A program made the position numbers and the translations under genes. A stretch of DNA of 64,000 nt from Flavimaribacter sediminis (lineage in GTDB: Bacteria > Pseudomonadota > Alphaproteobacteria > Rhizobiales > Rhizobiaceae), in assembly GCF_019492055.1 (NCBI RefSeq), contig NZ_JAICBX010000008.1:19412-83411 (forward strand). The letters run 5' to 3'. Numbering within the stretch: position 1 is the stretch's first letter; each line of letters opens with the position of its first letter. Below are positions 35,989 through 44,679 of the stretch, piece by piece. The notes under the pieces are model-generated. The model saw only the letters and a list, made by a program, of their open reading frames with translations. It was not told the origin of the DNA and did no database searches.

Positions 35989-36852
35989 TTACTTCTCGCT
36001 TTTGAGTTCCCGTTCCACCTGGTCGTAGCCGCGACCCGGAACGATATCGCCCGACCGGTCGCTAATCTCGTCCCAGCGGGCAATCACAGCGTCGGCGGCG
36101 TCGTCGCCGCCACCGATGTAAACACCCTTTGTCAGGCTCACATTGGTGCGGGCATAGTGGCCGGCGCCGGTGCTGAGGATCGACTTGTTGGGCGCATCCT
36201 CTCCGACAAGCGCCATCAGGCCCGGGCTCACCAGTTCCGGGGCGATCTTTTCAATCACATCCGGCGGAAGCAGGTTTTCCGTCATCGGCGTCGCCGCCGT
36301 CGGCGCCAGGCAATTGACCCGGATTCCGTAGTTCGCCCCTTCCAGCGCCAGGGTCTGCATCAAGCCGACCAGCGCCATCTTGGCCGCGCCGTAGTTGGAT
36401 TGGCCGAAATTGCCGAAGAGCCCGCTGGATGACGTCGTGAAGACGACACGGCCGTAGTTCTGCTGGCGCATCGTCTCCCACACCGCCTTCGTACAGATGA
36501 CGGCGCCCATGAGATGGACGTCCATCACCAGGCGGAAATCCGCGCTATCCATCTTCGCGAAGCTCTTGTCCCTGAGGATGCCGGCATTGTTCACGAGGAT
36601 GTCGATGCGGCCCCAGTCGGACAGTGCGCGCTCGGCCATCTCTGCGACCGCCGCCTCGTCCGTCACGGAAGCGGCGAAACCGGTCGCCACGCCGCCCGCC
36701 TCCCTGATTTCCTCTGCGACGCGCTCGGCGTTCTCTCCGTTCATGTCGTTGACGAGTACCTTGGCGCCCAGGCGGGCCGCCAGCAGAGCGTGGCAGCGAC
36801 CGAGACCGCCCCCGGCGCCGGTGATAATGGCGACACGGTCGCTGAGATTCAT
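35989..36852 (-). CDS. Short-chain dehydrogenase, MFE-2-type 3-hydroxyacyl-CoA dehydrogenase family
   Basis: A 287-residue SDR with TGAGGGLGRCHALLAARLGA near residue 11, NNAGILRDKSFAKMD near 89, and the triad Ser in TTSSSGLFGNFGQSNYGAAK with Tyr and Lys (about 155-159). The RDKSF and NFGQSNYGAAK segments resemble the dehydrogenase part of peroxisomal multifunctional enzyme 2, so a 3-hydroxyacyl-CoA is the likely substrate. It follows a thiolase by 16 bases, which supports a beta-oxidation role. Confidence 0.88.
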   Translation of the reverse strand: MNLSDRVAIITGAGGGLGRCHALLAARLGAKVLVNDMNGENAERVAEEIREAGGVATGFAASVTDEAAVAEMAERALSDWGRIDILVNNAGILRDKSFAKMDSADFRLVMDVHLMGAVICTKAVWETMRQQNYGRVVFTTSSSGLFGNFGQSNYGAAKMALVGLMQTLALEGANYGIRVNCLAPTAATPMTENLLPPDVIEKIAPELVSPGLMALVGEDAPNKSILSTGAGHYARTNVSLTKGVYIGGGDDAADAVIARWDEISDRSGDIVPGRGYDQVERELKSEK

Positions 36853-36868
36853 TTTATTCTCCTGTAGA

Positions 36869-38053
36869 TCAGTTGACTTCGAACAGCCCGGCCGCGCCCA
36901 TGCCGCCGCCGACGCACATGGTCACCACGACATATTTGACGCCGCGCCGCTTGCCTTCGAGGAGAGCGTGGCCCACCAGTCGCGCGCCCGTCATTCCATA
37001 GGGATGACCGATGGAAATGCCACCGCCATTGACGTTGTAGATCTCCGGATCGATGCCCAGATGATCACGGCAGTAGAGCGCCTGTACGGCGAACGCTTCG
37101 TTCAGCTCCCACAGGCCGATATCGTCCACGGTCAATCCATGCTGCTTGAGCAGTTTCGGAACCGCATAGATTGGACCAATGCCCATTTCCTCCGGAGGAC
37201 ATCCGGCGACCATCATGCCGCGATAGACGCCCAACGGTTCGAGGCCGCGCTTTTCAGCCAGTTTCGATTCCATGATGACGCAGGCGGACGCGCCGTCCGA
37301 GAGCTGGCTTGCGTTGCCCGCGGTGATCACGCCGCCTTCGATCACAGGATTGAGCTTCTGGAGATCAGCGAGCGTTGTCTGCGGCCGGTTGCCCTCGTCG
37401 CCTTCGATCGTGACGTCCCGTTCTGAAATCTCGCCTGTCTCCCTGTCTTTGACCAGCATCGTGGTTGCAAAGGGAACGATCTCGTCCTTGAACAGACCCT
37501 TTTCCTGGGCGGCGGCGGTGCGCTGCTGCGACGAAAGCGCGTATTCGTCCTGCGCGTCGCGGCTGACATTGTATTTCTTCGCCACGAATTCGGCGGTTTG
37601 CAGCATCGGCATATAGGCGTGCTGCGCATGCGCCGTCACATTCGGATCCTTCGTCTCCTGCACCCAGGTAAAGAATTTTTCCTGGACGGCCGAGATATTT
37701 TCCTGCCCGCCGGCTGCAACAACGTCCATGCCATCGACCATGACCTGTTTGGCCGCCGTCGAGATCGCCATCAGTCCGGATGCGCATTGCCGGTCCATCG
37801 TCTGGCCGGCAACGCTGCTCGACAGATTGGCGGCGAAGACCGAAGTGCGCGCAAGATTGTTGCCCGCTGTTCCGGCGCACAGGACCGATCCGAGGACAAA
37901 ATCCTCGATCTCGTCCCGCTCGACGCCGGCGCGTTCGACGGCCTTGTTGAGCACGTGGCCAGTCAGCGTTGGCGATTTCGTCGCATTGAGGCTGCCGCGA
38001 AAGGCTTTGCCGATACCGGTTCTGGCCGTGCTGACGATAACTGCTTCTCTCAT
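36869..38053 (-). CDS. Acetyl-CoA acyltransferase (thiolase II family)
   Basis: A 394-residue thiolase. The acyl-accepting Cys is in [11 protein letters not shown] near residue 90, the His in [12 protein letters not shown] near 350, and the second Cys in [14 protein letters not shown] near 380. The ATG at 38053 follows GGAGGA by seven bases. It cleaves a 3-ketoacyl-CoA or condenses acetyl-CoA units. It is the first gene of a two-gene operon with the MFE-2-type dehydrogenase. Confidence 0.92.
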   Translation of the reverse strand: MREAVIVSTARTGIGKAFRGSLNATKSPTLTGHVLNKAVERAGVERDEIEDFVLGSVLCAGTAGNNLARTSVFAANLSSSVAGQTMDRQCASGLMAISTAAKQVMVDGMDVVAAGGQENISAVQEKFFTWVQETKDPNVTAHAQHAYMPMLQTAEFVAKKYNVSRDAQDEYALSSQQRTAAAQEKGLFKDEIVPFATTMLVKDRETGEISERDVTIEGDEGNRPQTTLADLQKLNPVIEGGVITAGNASQLSDGASACVIMESKLAEKRGLEPLGVYRGMMVAGCPPEEMGIGPIYAVPKLLKQHGLTVDDIGLWELNEAFAVQALYCRDHLGIDPEIYNVNGGGISIGHPYGMTGARLVGHALLEGKRRGVKYVVVTMCVGGGMGAAGLFEVN

Positions 38054-38274
38054 ATTTTTCTCCTCCAGGGATTGTTTTTCATCGATTACCTCCGCCCTTG
38101 CATCCGGGGCGATTGTCGCCGTCTCGCATTGCAACTAAAAAACTGTGCGGTGCACCGGTATGCCGGAGCACCGGGTAAAGTCAACTGGTCCGCGGCCGCC
38201 GGAGCCAGTATCGGCCGACGCGTCCACCGGATGGTCTTCCTTCAATTCGACCGTTCCTGTTTGCATTTGTCCTC
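38054..38274. other. Intergenic region upstream of the thiolase gene
   Basis: About 220 bases with no gene that I can support; it holds the thiolase promoter on the minus strand, but no clear operator was found. Confidence 0.35.
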
Positions 38275-38665
38275 TCAGGCATAGGCGTCCCTGAGAGCTT
38301 GTCGCATCCGTTGAAGGGCCGTCATGCTTTCGTGTCCCTTCAGTGTCACGAAACTGATCTGGATAGGAGGCAGCCTGAGCTCCGGCAGTTTGAGCACTGT
38401 CAAATCATCAGCCCAGCCATCCGTTTCCACGGTGACGCGGGCGACGATCGTCAACAAATTCATCTGACGGGCAAGGCTGATCAGGGAGTAAAGGTTGGCG
38501 GCCGTGCTCGGCGAGCTGGGCGTTGACGCCCAGAATCTCGAACGGCTGAAGACGGCGGGCGTGATCTGATAAATCCTGGGAAACGCCGTCGGCTTATTCC
38601 GATCACTTGAAAAATCAAGATGAGCCTGCCAGCCTTCCGGCCTTGACGATAAGCTTTCGCACAGT
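38275..38665 (-). pseudogene. LysR-type regulator remnant (C-terminal effector domain only)
   Basis: An open frame of about 130 residues on the minus strand. Its last 70 residues (LISLARQMNLLTIVARVTVE, then LPELRLPPIQISFVTLKG) look like the end of a LysR effector-binding domain. There is no helix-turn-helix. The frame's first ATG lies at 38676, inside the Mo-box of modA, so it is not a true start. I read it as a truncated regulator cut off by the mod genes. The family match is moderate. Confidence 0.5.
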
Positions 38666-38690
38666 GTTATATTCATTCATATATATCGAT
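38663..38690 (+). promoter_or_regulatory. Mo-box (ModE operator) upstream of modA
   Basis: Two halves, AGTGTTATATT and TATATATCGAT, separated by exactly six bases (38674-38679). The right half matches the ModE consensus half TATATANCGAT in every fixed position and the left half matches in most. It ends 33 bases before the modA start. By family knowledge, ModE with molybdate represses from such a site. Confidence 0.75.
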
Positions 38691-38722
38691 GAGTGAAAAG
38701 CGACATGACCGGAGCGATTGCA

Positions 38723-39490
38723 ATGCAGGCATTTTTATCCCGATTGAAATTGCTGGCCGCCAGTCTGGCGATCGTCGTGCCGTCGGCAAGCGCCGCCCTC
38801 GCCGATCAGGTGAAGGTGGCTGTCGCCGCCAATTTCACGGAAGCCGCGAAGGCGATCGCCGCCGCGTTCAAGGCGGATACCGGCCACGAGGCGGCGCTGA
38901 GTTTCGGTTCGACCGGTCAGCTTTATGCCCAGATCACTCAAGGCGCGCCTTTCGAGGTGTTTCTCGCCGCCGACGCCGCGCGCCCCGAAAAGGCGGTTGA
39001 GGAGGGTTTCGGCGTTCAGGGAAGCGCGTTCACCTATGCCATCGGCAAGATCGTCCTGTGGAGCACCGACCCTAACCTGGTAACGGGCGCGCAAACCTTG
39101 CAGGCCGGCCGTTTCGACAAGATCGCCATCGCCAATCCCGGTACGGCGCCCTACGGAACGGCCGCGATTGAGGCGATGAGCGCTCTCAATGTCTACGACA
39201 GCCTTCAGCCGAAAATCGTTCAGGGCGCCAATATCGCGCAGGCCTACCAGTTCGTGAAAACCGGCAATGCGGAACTCGGCTTCGTCGCGCTGTCGCAGAT
39301 CGCCGACAATACAGACGGGTCGCGCTGGGTGGTCTCCGATGATCTCTATGATCCGATCAGGCAGGATGCGGTGCTTCTGAAAACCGGGCAGGGAAATCCG
39401 GCGGCTGAGGCCTTTCTGAGTTTCCTGAAAGGCGCAGCCGCCGTCGCCCTGATCGAGAAATTCGGCTACGGCGTCGACATAGCTGAATAG
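38723..39490 (+). CDS. modA: Molybdate ABC transporter substrate-binding protein ModA
   Basis: A 255-residue periplasmic protein with a signal peptide ending in SAALADQ near residue 29. VAVAANFTEAAKAIAAAFKA at the mature start and FGSTGQLYAQI are the ModA oxyanion-binding segments, and PGTAPYGTAA is near 150. The start at 38723 has GGAGC seven bases before it and gives a clean signal peptide; in-frame starts at 38693 (GTG) and 38705 are less good. It is the first gene of modABC. Confidence 0.94.
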   Translation: MQAFLSRLKLLAASLAIVVPSASAALADQVKVAVAANFTEAAKAIAAAFKADTGHEAALSFGSTGQLYAQITQGAPFEVFLAADAARPEKAVEEGFGVQGSAFTYAIGKIVLWSTDPNLVTGAQTLQAGRFDKIAIANPGTAPYGTAAIEAMSALNVYDSLQPKIVQGANIAQAYQFVKTGNAELGFVALSQIADNTDGSRWVVSDDLYDPIRQDAVLLKTGQGNPAAEAFLSFLKGAAAVALIEKFGYGVDIAE

Positions 39491-40177
39491 ATGCAAGGCC
39501 TGTCCTCCGAAATCTGGATCTCGGTGCGGCTGACGGTCGCGCTGGCTGCGACGACGACCGTCATCCTGCTCATTGTCGGAACGCCTGTCGCCTGGTGGCT
39601 CGCCCGTTCCCGCGCCAGATGGAAGGAGGCCGTCGCCGCTGTCGTCGCCCTGCCCCTGGTTCTGCCGCCAACGGTTCTCGGCTTCTATCTGCTCGTGGCG
39701 CTTGGACCGGATGGCCCCGGCGGCGCGATCGCCGGGCTGTGGGGCGCGCGAACGCTCGCCTTCACCTTCGAAGGTCTGGTCATCGGCTCGGTTGTCTATT
39801 CCCTTCCCTTCGTCGTCCAGCCGATCCGAAACGCTTTCGAGGCGATTGGCGACCGGCCGCTCGAAGTCGCCGCAACCCTGCGCGCCTCTCCGGCCCGTGT
39901 CTTCTGGACCGTCGCCATGCCGCTCGCCCGGCCGGGCTTTCTTACAGGCGCCGTGCTTGGCTTCGCACATACGGTCGGCGAATTCGGCGTTGTCCTGATG
40001 ATCGGCGGAAACATACCCGGTGAAACCAAGGTGCTGTCCGTCGCCATTTACGACTTCGTCGAAACCCTGCAGTGGCGCGAGGCCGACATTCTTGCAGCGG
40101 GCATGGTGGTCTTCGCATTCGCTGTCATTCTGGCGATGACACTGATCGAGAAACGCATGCGGCGGGCTGGTTCGTGA
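39491..40177 (+). CDS. modB: Molybdate ABC transporter permease ModB
   Basis: A 228-residue inner-membrane protein with the ModB-type loop [20 protein letters not shown] near residue 125 and [19 protein letters not shown] near 156-174, the hallmark of ModB. The ATG begins at the base after the modA stop. It imports molybdate with ModA and ModC. Confidence 0.94.
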   Translation: MQGLSSEIWISVRLTVALAATTTVILLIVGTPVAWWLARSRARWKEAVAAVVALPLVLPPTVLGFYLLVALGPDGPGGAIAGLWGARTLAFTFEGLVIGSVVYSLPFVVQPIRNAFEAIGDRPLEVAATLRASPARVFWTVAMPLARPGFLTGAVLGFAHTVGEFGVVLMIGGNIPGETKVLSVAIYDFVETLQWREADILAAGMVVFAFAVILAMTLIEKRMRRAGS

Positions 40178-41286
40178 ACGGGACAGACACGATCCATGTC
40201 GCCCTGTCGGGCAGTCTGGACGATTTCGATCTGGATGTGGCCTTCGATGCGCCGGGACACGGCCTGACCGCCCTGTTCGGACCGTCGGGCTGCGGCAAGA
40301 CCACTATCCTGCGCTGCATCGCCGGGCTGAACCGGCTGGCCGGCGCGTGCCGGATCGAAGAGGATATCTGGCAGGACGAGACGCGCTTTACGCCAACGCA
40401 CAAACGCGCCGTCGGTTACGTCTTCCAGGAGGCGAGCCTGTTTCCGCATCTGTCGGTGCGCGACAATCTGCTTTATTCCTCCGGAGGCAGGGTCAAGCCG
40501 GCCGCAAGCAACGGCGTCGGCTTTGAGGAAGTGGTGGACCTTCTCGACCTCGACCGCCTGATGCAGCGTGGTCCACAGCGCCTGTCGGGCGGGGAACGGC
40601 AGCGCGTCGCCGTCGGCCGCGCGCTTCTGTCCCAACCGCGCATATTGCTGATGGATGAGCCGCTGTCCGCTCTCGACCGGCAGTCGCGCGACGAAATCCT
40701 GCCTTTTCTGGAGCGTCTGCACCGGTCGCTGGCGATCCCTGTGTTCTACGTCACGCACGACATGTCGGAAGTCGAGAGGCTCGCCGATCACCTCATCCTG
40801 CTGGACGCAGGCCGGGTTGTCGCCAGCGGGCCGCTTGGCGTCTTGCAGAGCGACACGACCCTGCCGCTGGCGCTGCAGCGCGGCGCGGCCGTCACGCTCG
40901 ACGCCGTCGTCTCGGACTACGACGCCGCCTATGGCCTCACGCGGTTCGACGTTCGCGGCGGAAGTTTCCTCATTCCGGGTTCCGCCGACATGCCGACCGG
41001 CTCCAGGCAGCGCCTGCGCATCGGAGCCAGCGACGTCAGCCTTGCTCTGGAAAAACCCGCCTCCACGTCCATACTCAACGTCCTGCCGGCGACAATCAGC
41101 AGTTCGCGCGCACTCGACGACCGGGAGATAGTGATGGTTCTGACGCTCGGACATGACAGCAACGGCGAGCAGCTGCTCGCGCGCATCACGCGGCGCTCCT
41201 GGGATCTCCTGGAACTCCAAGACGGACGTCCGGTCTTCGCCCAGATCAAAAGCGCCGCGCTGGCGCCGCGGCGACTGCCCCAATGA
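40174..41286 (+). CDS. modC: Molybdate ABC transporter ATP-binding protein ModC
   Basis: A 370-residue ATPase. Walker [10 protein letters not shown] is near residue 36, the signature [14 protein letters not shown] near 139, Walker [14 protein letters not shown] near 160, and a C-terminal MOP/TOBE-like regulatory domain runs from about 300. I chose the GTG at 40174, whose GTGA overlaps the modB stop; the open frame extends upstream but inside modB. Normal ModC length is about 350. Confidence 0.93.
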   Translation: MNGTDTIHVALSGSLDDFDLDVAFDAPGHGLTALFGPSGCGKTTILRCIAGLNRLAGACRIEEDIWQDETRFTPTHKRAVGYVFQEASLFPHLSVRDNLLYSSGGRVKPAASNGVGFEEVVDLLDLDRLMQRGPQRLSGGERQRVAVGRALLSQPRILLMDEPLSALDRQSRDEILPFLERLHRSLAIPVFYVTHDMSEVERLADHLILLDAGRVVASGPLGVLQSDTTLPLALQRGAAVTLDAVVSDYDAAYGLTRFDVRGGSFLIPGSADMPTGSRQRLRIGASDVSLALEKPASTSILNVLPATISSSRALDDREIVMVLTLGHDSNGEQLLARITRRSWDLLELQDGRPVFAQIKSAALAPRRLPQ

Positions 41287-41328
41287 GAAGCGTTATAACC
41301 AATGAAAAATAACGAGGGAGCGTCTCAC

Positions 41329-41679
41329 ATGCCGACGCTAAGCGTTCGCATCGATTTCGGAGAAGGCGGACGTATCGGCCCGGGAAAAATCCAACTCCTC
41401 GAAAACATCGCGGCCTACGGCTCGATCTCGGCCGGCGCGCGGGCCATGAACATGTCCTACAAACGCGCCTGGGACCTGGTCGAGGAGTTGAACCGCATCC
41501 TCGGCAAACCGGTGGTATCCGCCCGAACAGGCGGCAAACGCGGGGGCGGAGCGGAATTGACCGCGCTCGGTCTTTCCGTTGTCAGTCGTTTCAGGGCGAT
41601 CGAACGCGCGGCGACCGCGGCTGCGGAACAGCACCTCGCCTCCCTTCAGGCGGAACGGGTAGACCAGACCAAGGGATGA
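41329..41679 (+). CDS. ModE-like winged-helix regulator without molybdate-binding domains
   Basis: A 116-residue protein matching the N-terminal HTH of ModE: KIQLLENIAAYGSISAGARA, then MSYKRAWDLVEELNRIL and a GKRGGGAELTALG wing. The two MOP-type effector domains of E. coli ModE are absent, so molybdate sensing must come from elsewhere, as in the short rhizobial ModE-type proteins. GAGGGA precedes the chosen ATG by nine bases; an ATG at 41302 is an alternative. It closes the mod operon and is the likely ligand of the Mo-box at 38663. Confidence 0.85.
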   Translation: MPTLSVRIDFGEGGRIGPGKIQLLENIAAYGSISAGARAMNMSYKRAWDLVEELNRILGKPVVSARTGGKRGGGAELTALGLSVVSRFRAIERAATAAAEQHLASLQAERVDQTKG

Positions 41680-41698
41680 TGTCTCGACTATTTAATTG

Positions 41699-42373
41699 TC
41701 AGTAGTCCTGCTTCCCGCTGTTTCCGCGCATGATCGCAGGACCGGCGCTGGTTCCCAAAAGCTCGGCGCCGGCGTTCAGTATGGCTGTCGCATCGGCCAG
41801 CGAACGAATACCGCCCGAAGCCTTGACCCCGGCCCGAGTCACCGTTTTGCGCATGAACGAGACGTTTTCCACCGTCGCCTTGCCGCCATTGCCCCAACCG
41901 GACGAATTTTTGACATAGGCCACGCCCGCCTTCTCCGCCTCGAGGATCGCCGTCGCCCAGAGCGTCTCGGGCATGGCGCCCAGTTCCAGCATGATCTTGA
42001 GCGGCTTCGCTCCCGCCGCCGCAACAAGCGCTGCTATCTCATCGTGATAGGCGGCCGGTTCTCCACTGGTCAGAAACCCGATATTCGCCATGAAGTCGAC
42101 TTCGTCAACGCCCGCGGCCACGAGATCTCGCATCTCCGAAACCTTGCTCGTGGTAAGGCTTCCGCCCATCGGATAGGCCATCGCCGAGCAGACGCGCACG
42201 CCGCTGCCCGCGAGCCGCTGTCGGCACATTTCAATCCAGCACGGCTGGACCATGACGCCGTTGAATAAAAATTCCATCGCCTCGTCGCACAGTTTCTCGA
42301 TATCCCTTCGCGACGAAGCAGGCGAAACATTGGTGTGCTGAATAACGGCGGCGATCTGGGCAAGGTCTTTCAT
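41699..42373 (-). CDS. deoC: Deoxyribose-phosphate aldolase
   Basis: A 224-residue class I aldolase that splits 2-deoxyribose-5-phosphate into glyceraldehyde-3-phosphate and acetaldehyde. The Schiff-base Lys is in AYVKNSSGWGNGG near residue 152, and a second conserved Lys is in GVKASGGIR near 182, which fits DeoC; AMAYPMGG near 66 replaces the usual VIGFPxG. The ATG at 42373 follows AGGAG by seven bases. It is the last gene of the phyH-rbs operon and is the main clue that the operon deals with deoxyribose or deoxynucleosides. Confidence 0.87.
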   Translation of the reverse strand: MKDLAQIAAVIQHTNVSPASSRRDIEKLCDEAMEFLFNGVMVQPCWIEMCRQRLAGSGVRVCSAMAYPMGGSLTTSKVSEMRDLVAAGVDEVDFMANIGFLTSGEPAAYHDEIAALVAAAGAKPLKIMLELGAMPETLWATAILEAEKAGVAYVKNSSGWGNGGKATVENVSFMRKTVTRAGVKASGGIRSLADATAILNAGAELLGTSAGPAIMRGNSGKQDY

Positions 42374-42448
42374 CAATAATCTCCTGTAAAGCCGCTCGCA
42401 GCGCGGGCGACGCAGAATGTTCAGTCGAATTGAAGACGAGAGGCGCGA

Positions 42449-43270
42449 TCAGTTGCGGATGCGGTTCCGGAATTCATCCAGGACCGTATCGTCAATCTGC
42501 GCTGTCTCGCCGTTGGAAGGAAAAGATTGTTCGCGGATATCCCGGCGGAAGGCCGACAGTCCCGCGATGCGTTCGTCTTCGATACGTTTTTGCAGTGAGG
42601 CGATATCCGCGTAGCGGCGCGCATGCCGCGGCAGGCGTTCGCTTTCTCCGCAAATATCGGAGGTAAACAGGAACATGACGTCGGCCGCCGGCCCCGAGCC
42701 CAGCGACACCGTCACGAGCCCGGTGCGCGCCGAGATTTCCGCCATGAGCGCTGCCGGGACGAGTTCGGCCTCGACAGCGAAGGCGCCGGCCTCTTCCAGC
42801 CGGCGAAACCGGTGGAACAACGCCACCGCCTCGTCCGCCGTCTTTCCGAAGGCCCGAATGTCGCCCACCCAGGTCGATTTGCGCGGGACATAGCCGAGAT
42901 GACCCATTACGGGAATATCCTCTGCGGCCAGCAGCGAGACGACGTCCAGACGACGCGCCGTGATCACGGCGTCGGCGCCACCGACAAGCGCCGTCAGCGC
43001 CGTCCGCAGGATTTCGTCTTTCGTCACGGCCTGCGCAAAACCCAGCGCCGCCGTCACGAAGACCTTTGTCGATCCTTGCCGGACCTCCTTCACGTTCTGC
43101 GCCCGGCAGACAATCATCTCGACGCCCGCCGCTTCCGCTGCAGCGGCTTCGATTGCGGTGTCCGCGGTCACCTGCGCAAAACTGCCATGCCGGCCGCGCG
43201 CGGCGCGCAGTCCGCCAACGGTCGTCAACCGTTCGCGCCGTGTCGCCGACCAGTCGAAGATGTTCGGCAT
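42449..43270 (-). CDS. PanB-like (ketopantoate hydroxymethyltransferase-fold) protein lacking usual metal ligands
   Basis: A 273-residue TIM-barrel protein. IPVMGHLGYVPRKST near residue 118 and EEAGAFAVEAELVPAALMAE near 157 align with PanB. By eye, the Mg-binding acids of PanB are not kept: where PanB has VGDS this has VCRAQN, where it has ADMPF this has TAALGF, and the KLEG Glu is lost. A related PEP-mutase/isocitrate-lyase-type activity is possible. It sits between rbsD and deoC, spaced two bases after the rbsD stop, so pantothenate synthesis is unlikely and a step in sugar breakdown is more likely (inference). Confidence 0.72.
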   Translation of the reverse strand: MPNIFDWSATRRERLTTVGGLRAARGRHGSFAQVTADTAIEAAAAEAAGVEMIVCRAQNVKEVRQGSTKVFVTAALGFAQAVTKDEILRTALTALVGGADAVITARRLDVVSLLAAEDIPVMGHLGYVPRKSTWVGDIRAFGKTADEAVALFHRFRRLEEAGAFAVEAELVPAALMAEISARTGLVTVSLGSGPAADVMFLFTSDICGESERLPRHARRYADIASLQKRIEDERIAGLSAFRRDIREQSFPSNGETAQIDDTVLDEFRNRIRN

Positions 43271-43272
43271 CG

Positions 43273-43734
43273 TCAGTCCTTCAGCTTGTCGGCGTAGTAG
43301 TCGGGCGCGACAACGCCGGGTTTGTCGAACCACAGCGGCACGTCAACGCCTGAATAAAGCAGGATATTGCCCCAGGGATCGTAGGCGCCGGTGCGCACGA
43401 TAACCTTTGCTTTCGCCGCCATCTCGCCCAGGATCGTCTCATGCGTGATCGCCTCTTCCTCGGCGTCGGAAAAAAGCTTGCGCACGGTCTCCAGCAGCAC
43501 AGGATTGTACTGGGGCAGCGTGTCCGCGTAAGACACCTTCTCGGCGATGAATTCATCGCCGATCGCCGACAGCACTGTTTCGAGATCGGGCACGTCGCGG
43601 GTTATCGAAAGGTCGATGCGCCATGCGTCAGAGGGGATCGGAAACCCCGCGTCGCAAACGATCATCAGGTCGCCATGGCCCATAGTGGCGATCGCGTGGT
43701 TGAGTTCCGCATTCAGCAGCTTGCCGCGTTTCAT
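43273..43734 (-). CDS. rbsD: D-ribose pyranase RbsD
   Basis: A 153-residue RbsD/FucU family protein. It starts MKRGKLLNAELNHAIATMGH, with the catalytic His of the family in MGHGD, and has DAGFPIP near residue 28 and YDPWGNILLYSG near 118. It interconverts pyranose and furanose forms of ribose or a similar sugar before phosphorylation. It follows rbsK by 24 bases. Confidence 0.93.
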   Translation of the reverse strand: MKRGKLLNAELNHAIATMGHGDLMIVCDAGFPIPSDAWRIDLSITRDVPDLETVLSAIGDEFIAEKVSYADTLPQYNPVLLETVRKLFSDAEEEAITHETILGEMAAKAKVIVRTGAYDPWGNILLYSGVDVPLWFDKPGVVAPDYYADKLKD

Positions 43735-43758
43735 CTGTCAGATCCTTTCCGTGATTTT

Positions 43759-44679
43759 TCAGTTCGCGTCGCCAAACAGTTTCGCAATGTCGCTTCGGGT
43801 CGCCAGAGACGGGATAACGCCGAGCCGCGTGCAGGCGTGCGCGCCGCATTTTGCGCCATAGGCGACCGCCTCTTCGAGGCCGCGTCCGTCGCCGAGCGCC
43901 ACCGCAAAACCACCGTTAAAGGCGTCGCCGGCTCCGGTTGTGTCGACGACATCGACTTTCGGCGACGGGATCAGAACATCGTGCTCCTCCGAAAGCACCA
44001 GGGCTCCCTTTTCACCCAGCGTGACGACAACGGTTCCAACGCCGCGTTTTCTCAGTTCGAGAGCAAGATCGCGTGTTCCGGTTGCATCGTCCGGCGCGAG
44101 CCCCAGGAGGATGCGCAACTCGCTTTCATTCGGCGTCAGATAGTCGACATGCGGGAAAACGGTTTCCGGCAGTATCTGCGCCGGGGCGGGATTGAGGATG
44201 GTGCGCGCGCCGGACGCCTTGCCGATCTCCATCGCCCTGTGCGCCGCCGTGACCGGTATTTCCAGCACCGCCATGACGATGTCGCTCTTCAGGATGCGTT
44301 CCTGCGCACGATCAACGAACGCGGCGTCCATGAGTTCGTTCGCGCCCATGTCCAGGATGATGAAGTTGGCCCCTTCGGCATTGAGCACGATAATGCCGGC
44401 GCCCGTCGGGCGCTGGTCCGTCCGCTCCAGATAGGCGGTGTCGACGCCTTCCGCGGCGTAAAGCTTGTCGGCTACGGCGGCAAGTTCGTCCCGCCCGATG
44501 CAGGTCACCAGAGAGGAGTCGCATCCCAGACGCGCCACGGCGACCGCCTGGTTCGATCCCTTTCCACCCGGTCCGAAATCGAAATCCGACCCGAGTATGG
44601 TCTGCCCGAAAACCGGCATTTCCGGCGTCCGAATGGTCAGGCCCACGGCAAAACTGCCGACGACTGTGATGCGTGTCAT
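43759..44679 (-). CDS. rbsK: Ribokinase (PfkB family)
   Basis: A 306-residue sugar kinase with the first PfkB signature GPGGKGSNQAVAVARLG near residues 37-53 and the second, VVDTTGAGDAFNGGFA near 246, with the catalytic Asp. It phosphorylates ribose or deoxyribose at O5; the presence of deoC makes a deoxyribokinase role possible. The start overlaps rbsA stop by four bases. Confidence 0.92.
   Translation of the reverse strand: MTRITVVGSFAVGLTIRTPEMPVFGQTILGSDFDFGPGGKGSNQAVAVARLGCDSSLVTCIGRDELAAVADKLYAAEGVDTAYLERTDQRPTGAGIIVLNAEGANFIILDMGANELMDAAFVDRAQERILKSDIVMAVLEIPVTAAHRAMEIGKASGARTILNPAPAQILPETVFPHVDYLTPNESELRILLGLAPDDATGTRDLALELRKRGVGTVVVTLGEKGALVLSEEHDVLIPSPKVDVVDTTGAGDAFNGGFAVALGDGRGLEEAVAYGAKCGAHACTRLGVIPSLATRSDIAKLFGDAN

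Noticed and set aside
38735..39970. A 411-codon open frame on the minus strand over modA and modB
   Set aside because: It is the antisense of two certain genes, rich in Arg, Asp and Gly, and has no recognisable domain.
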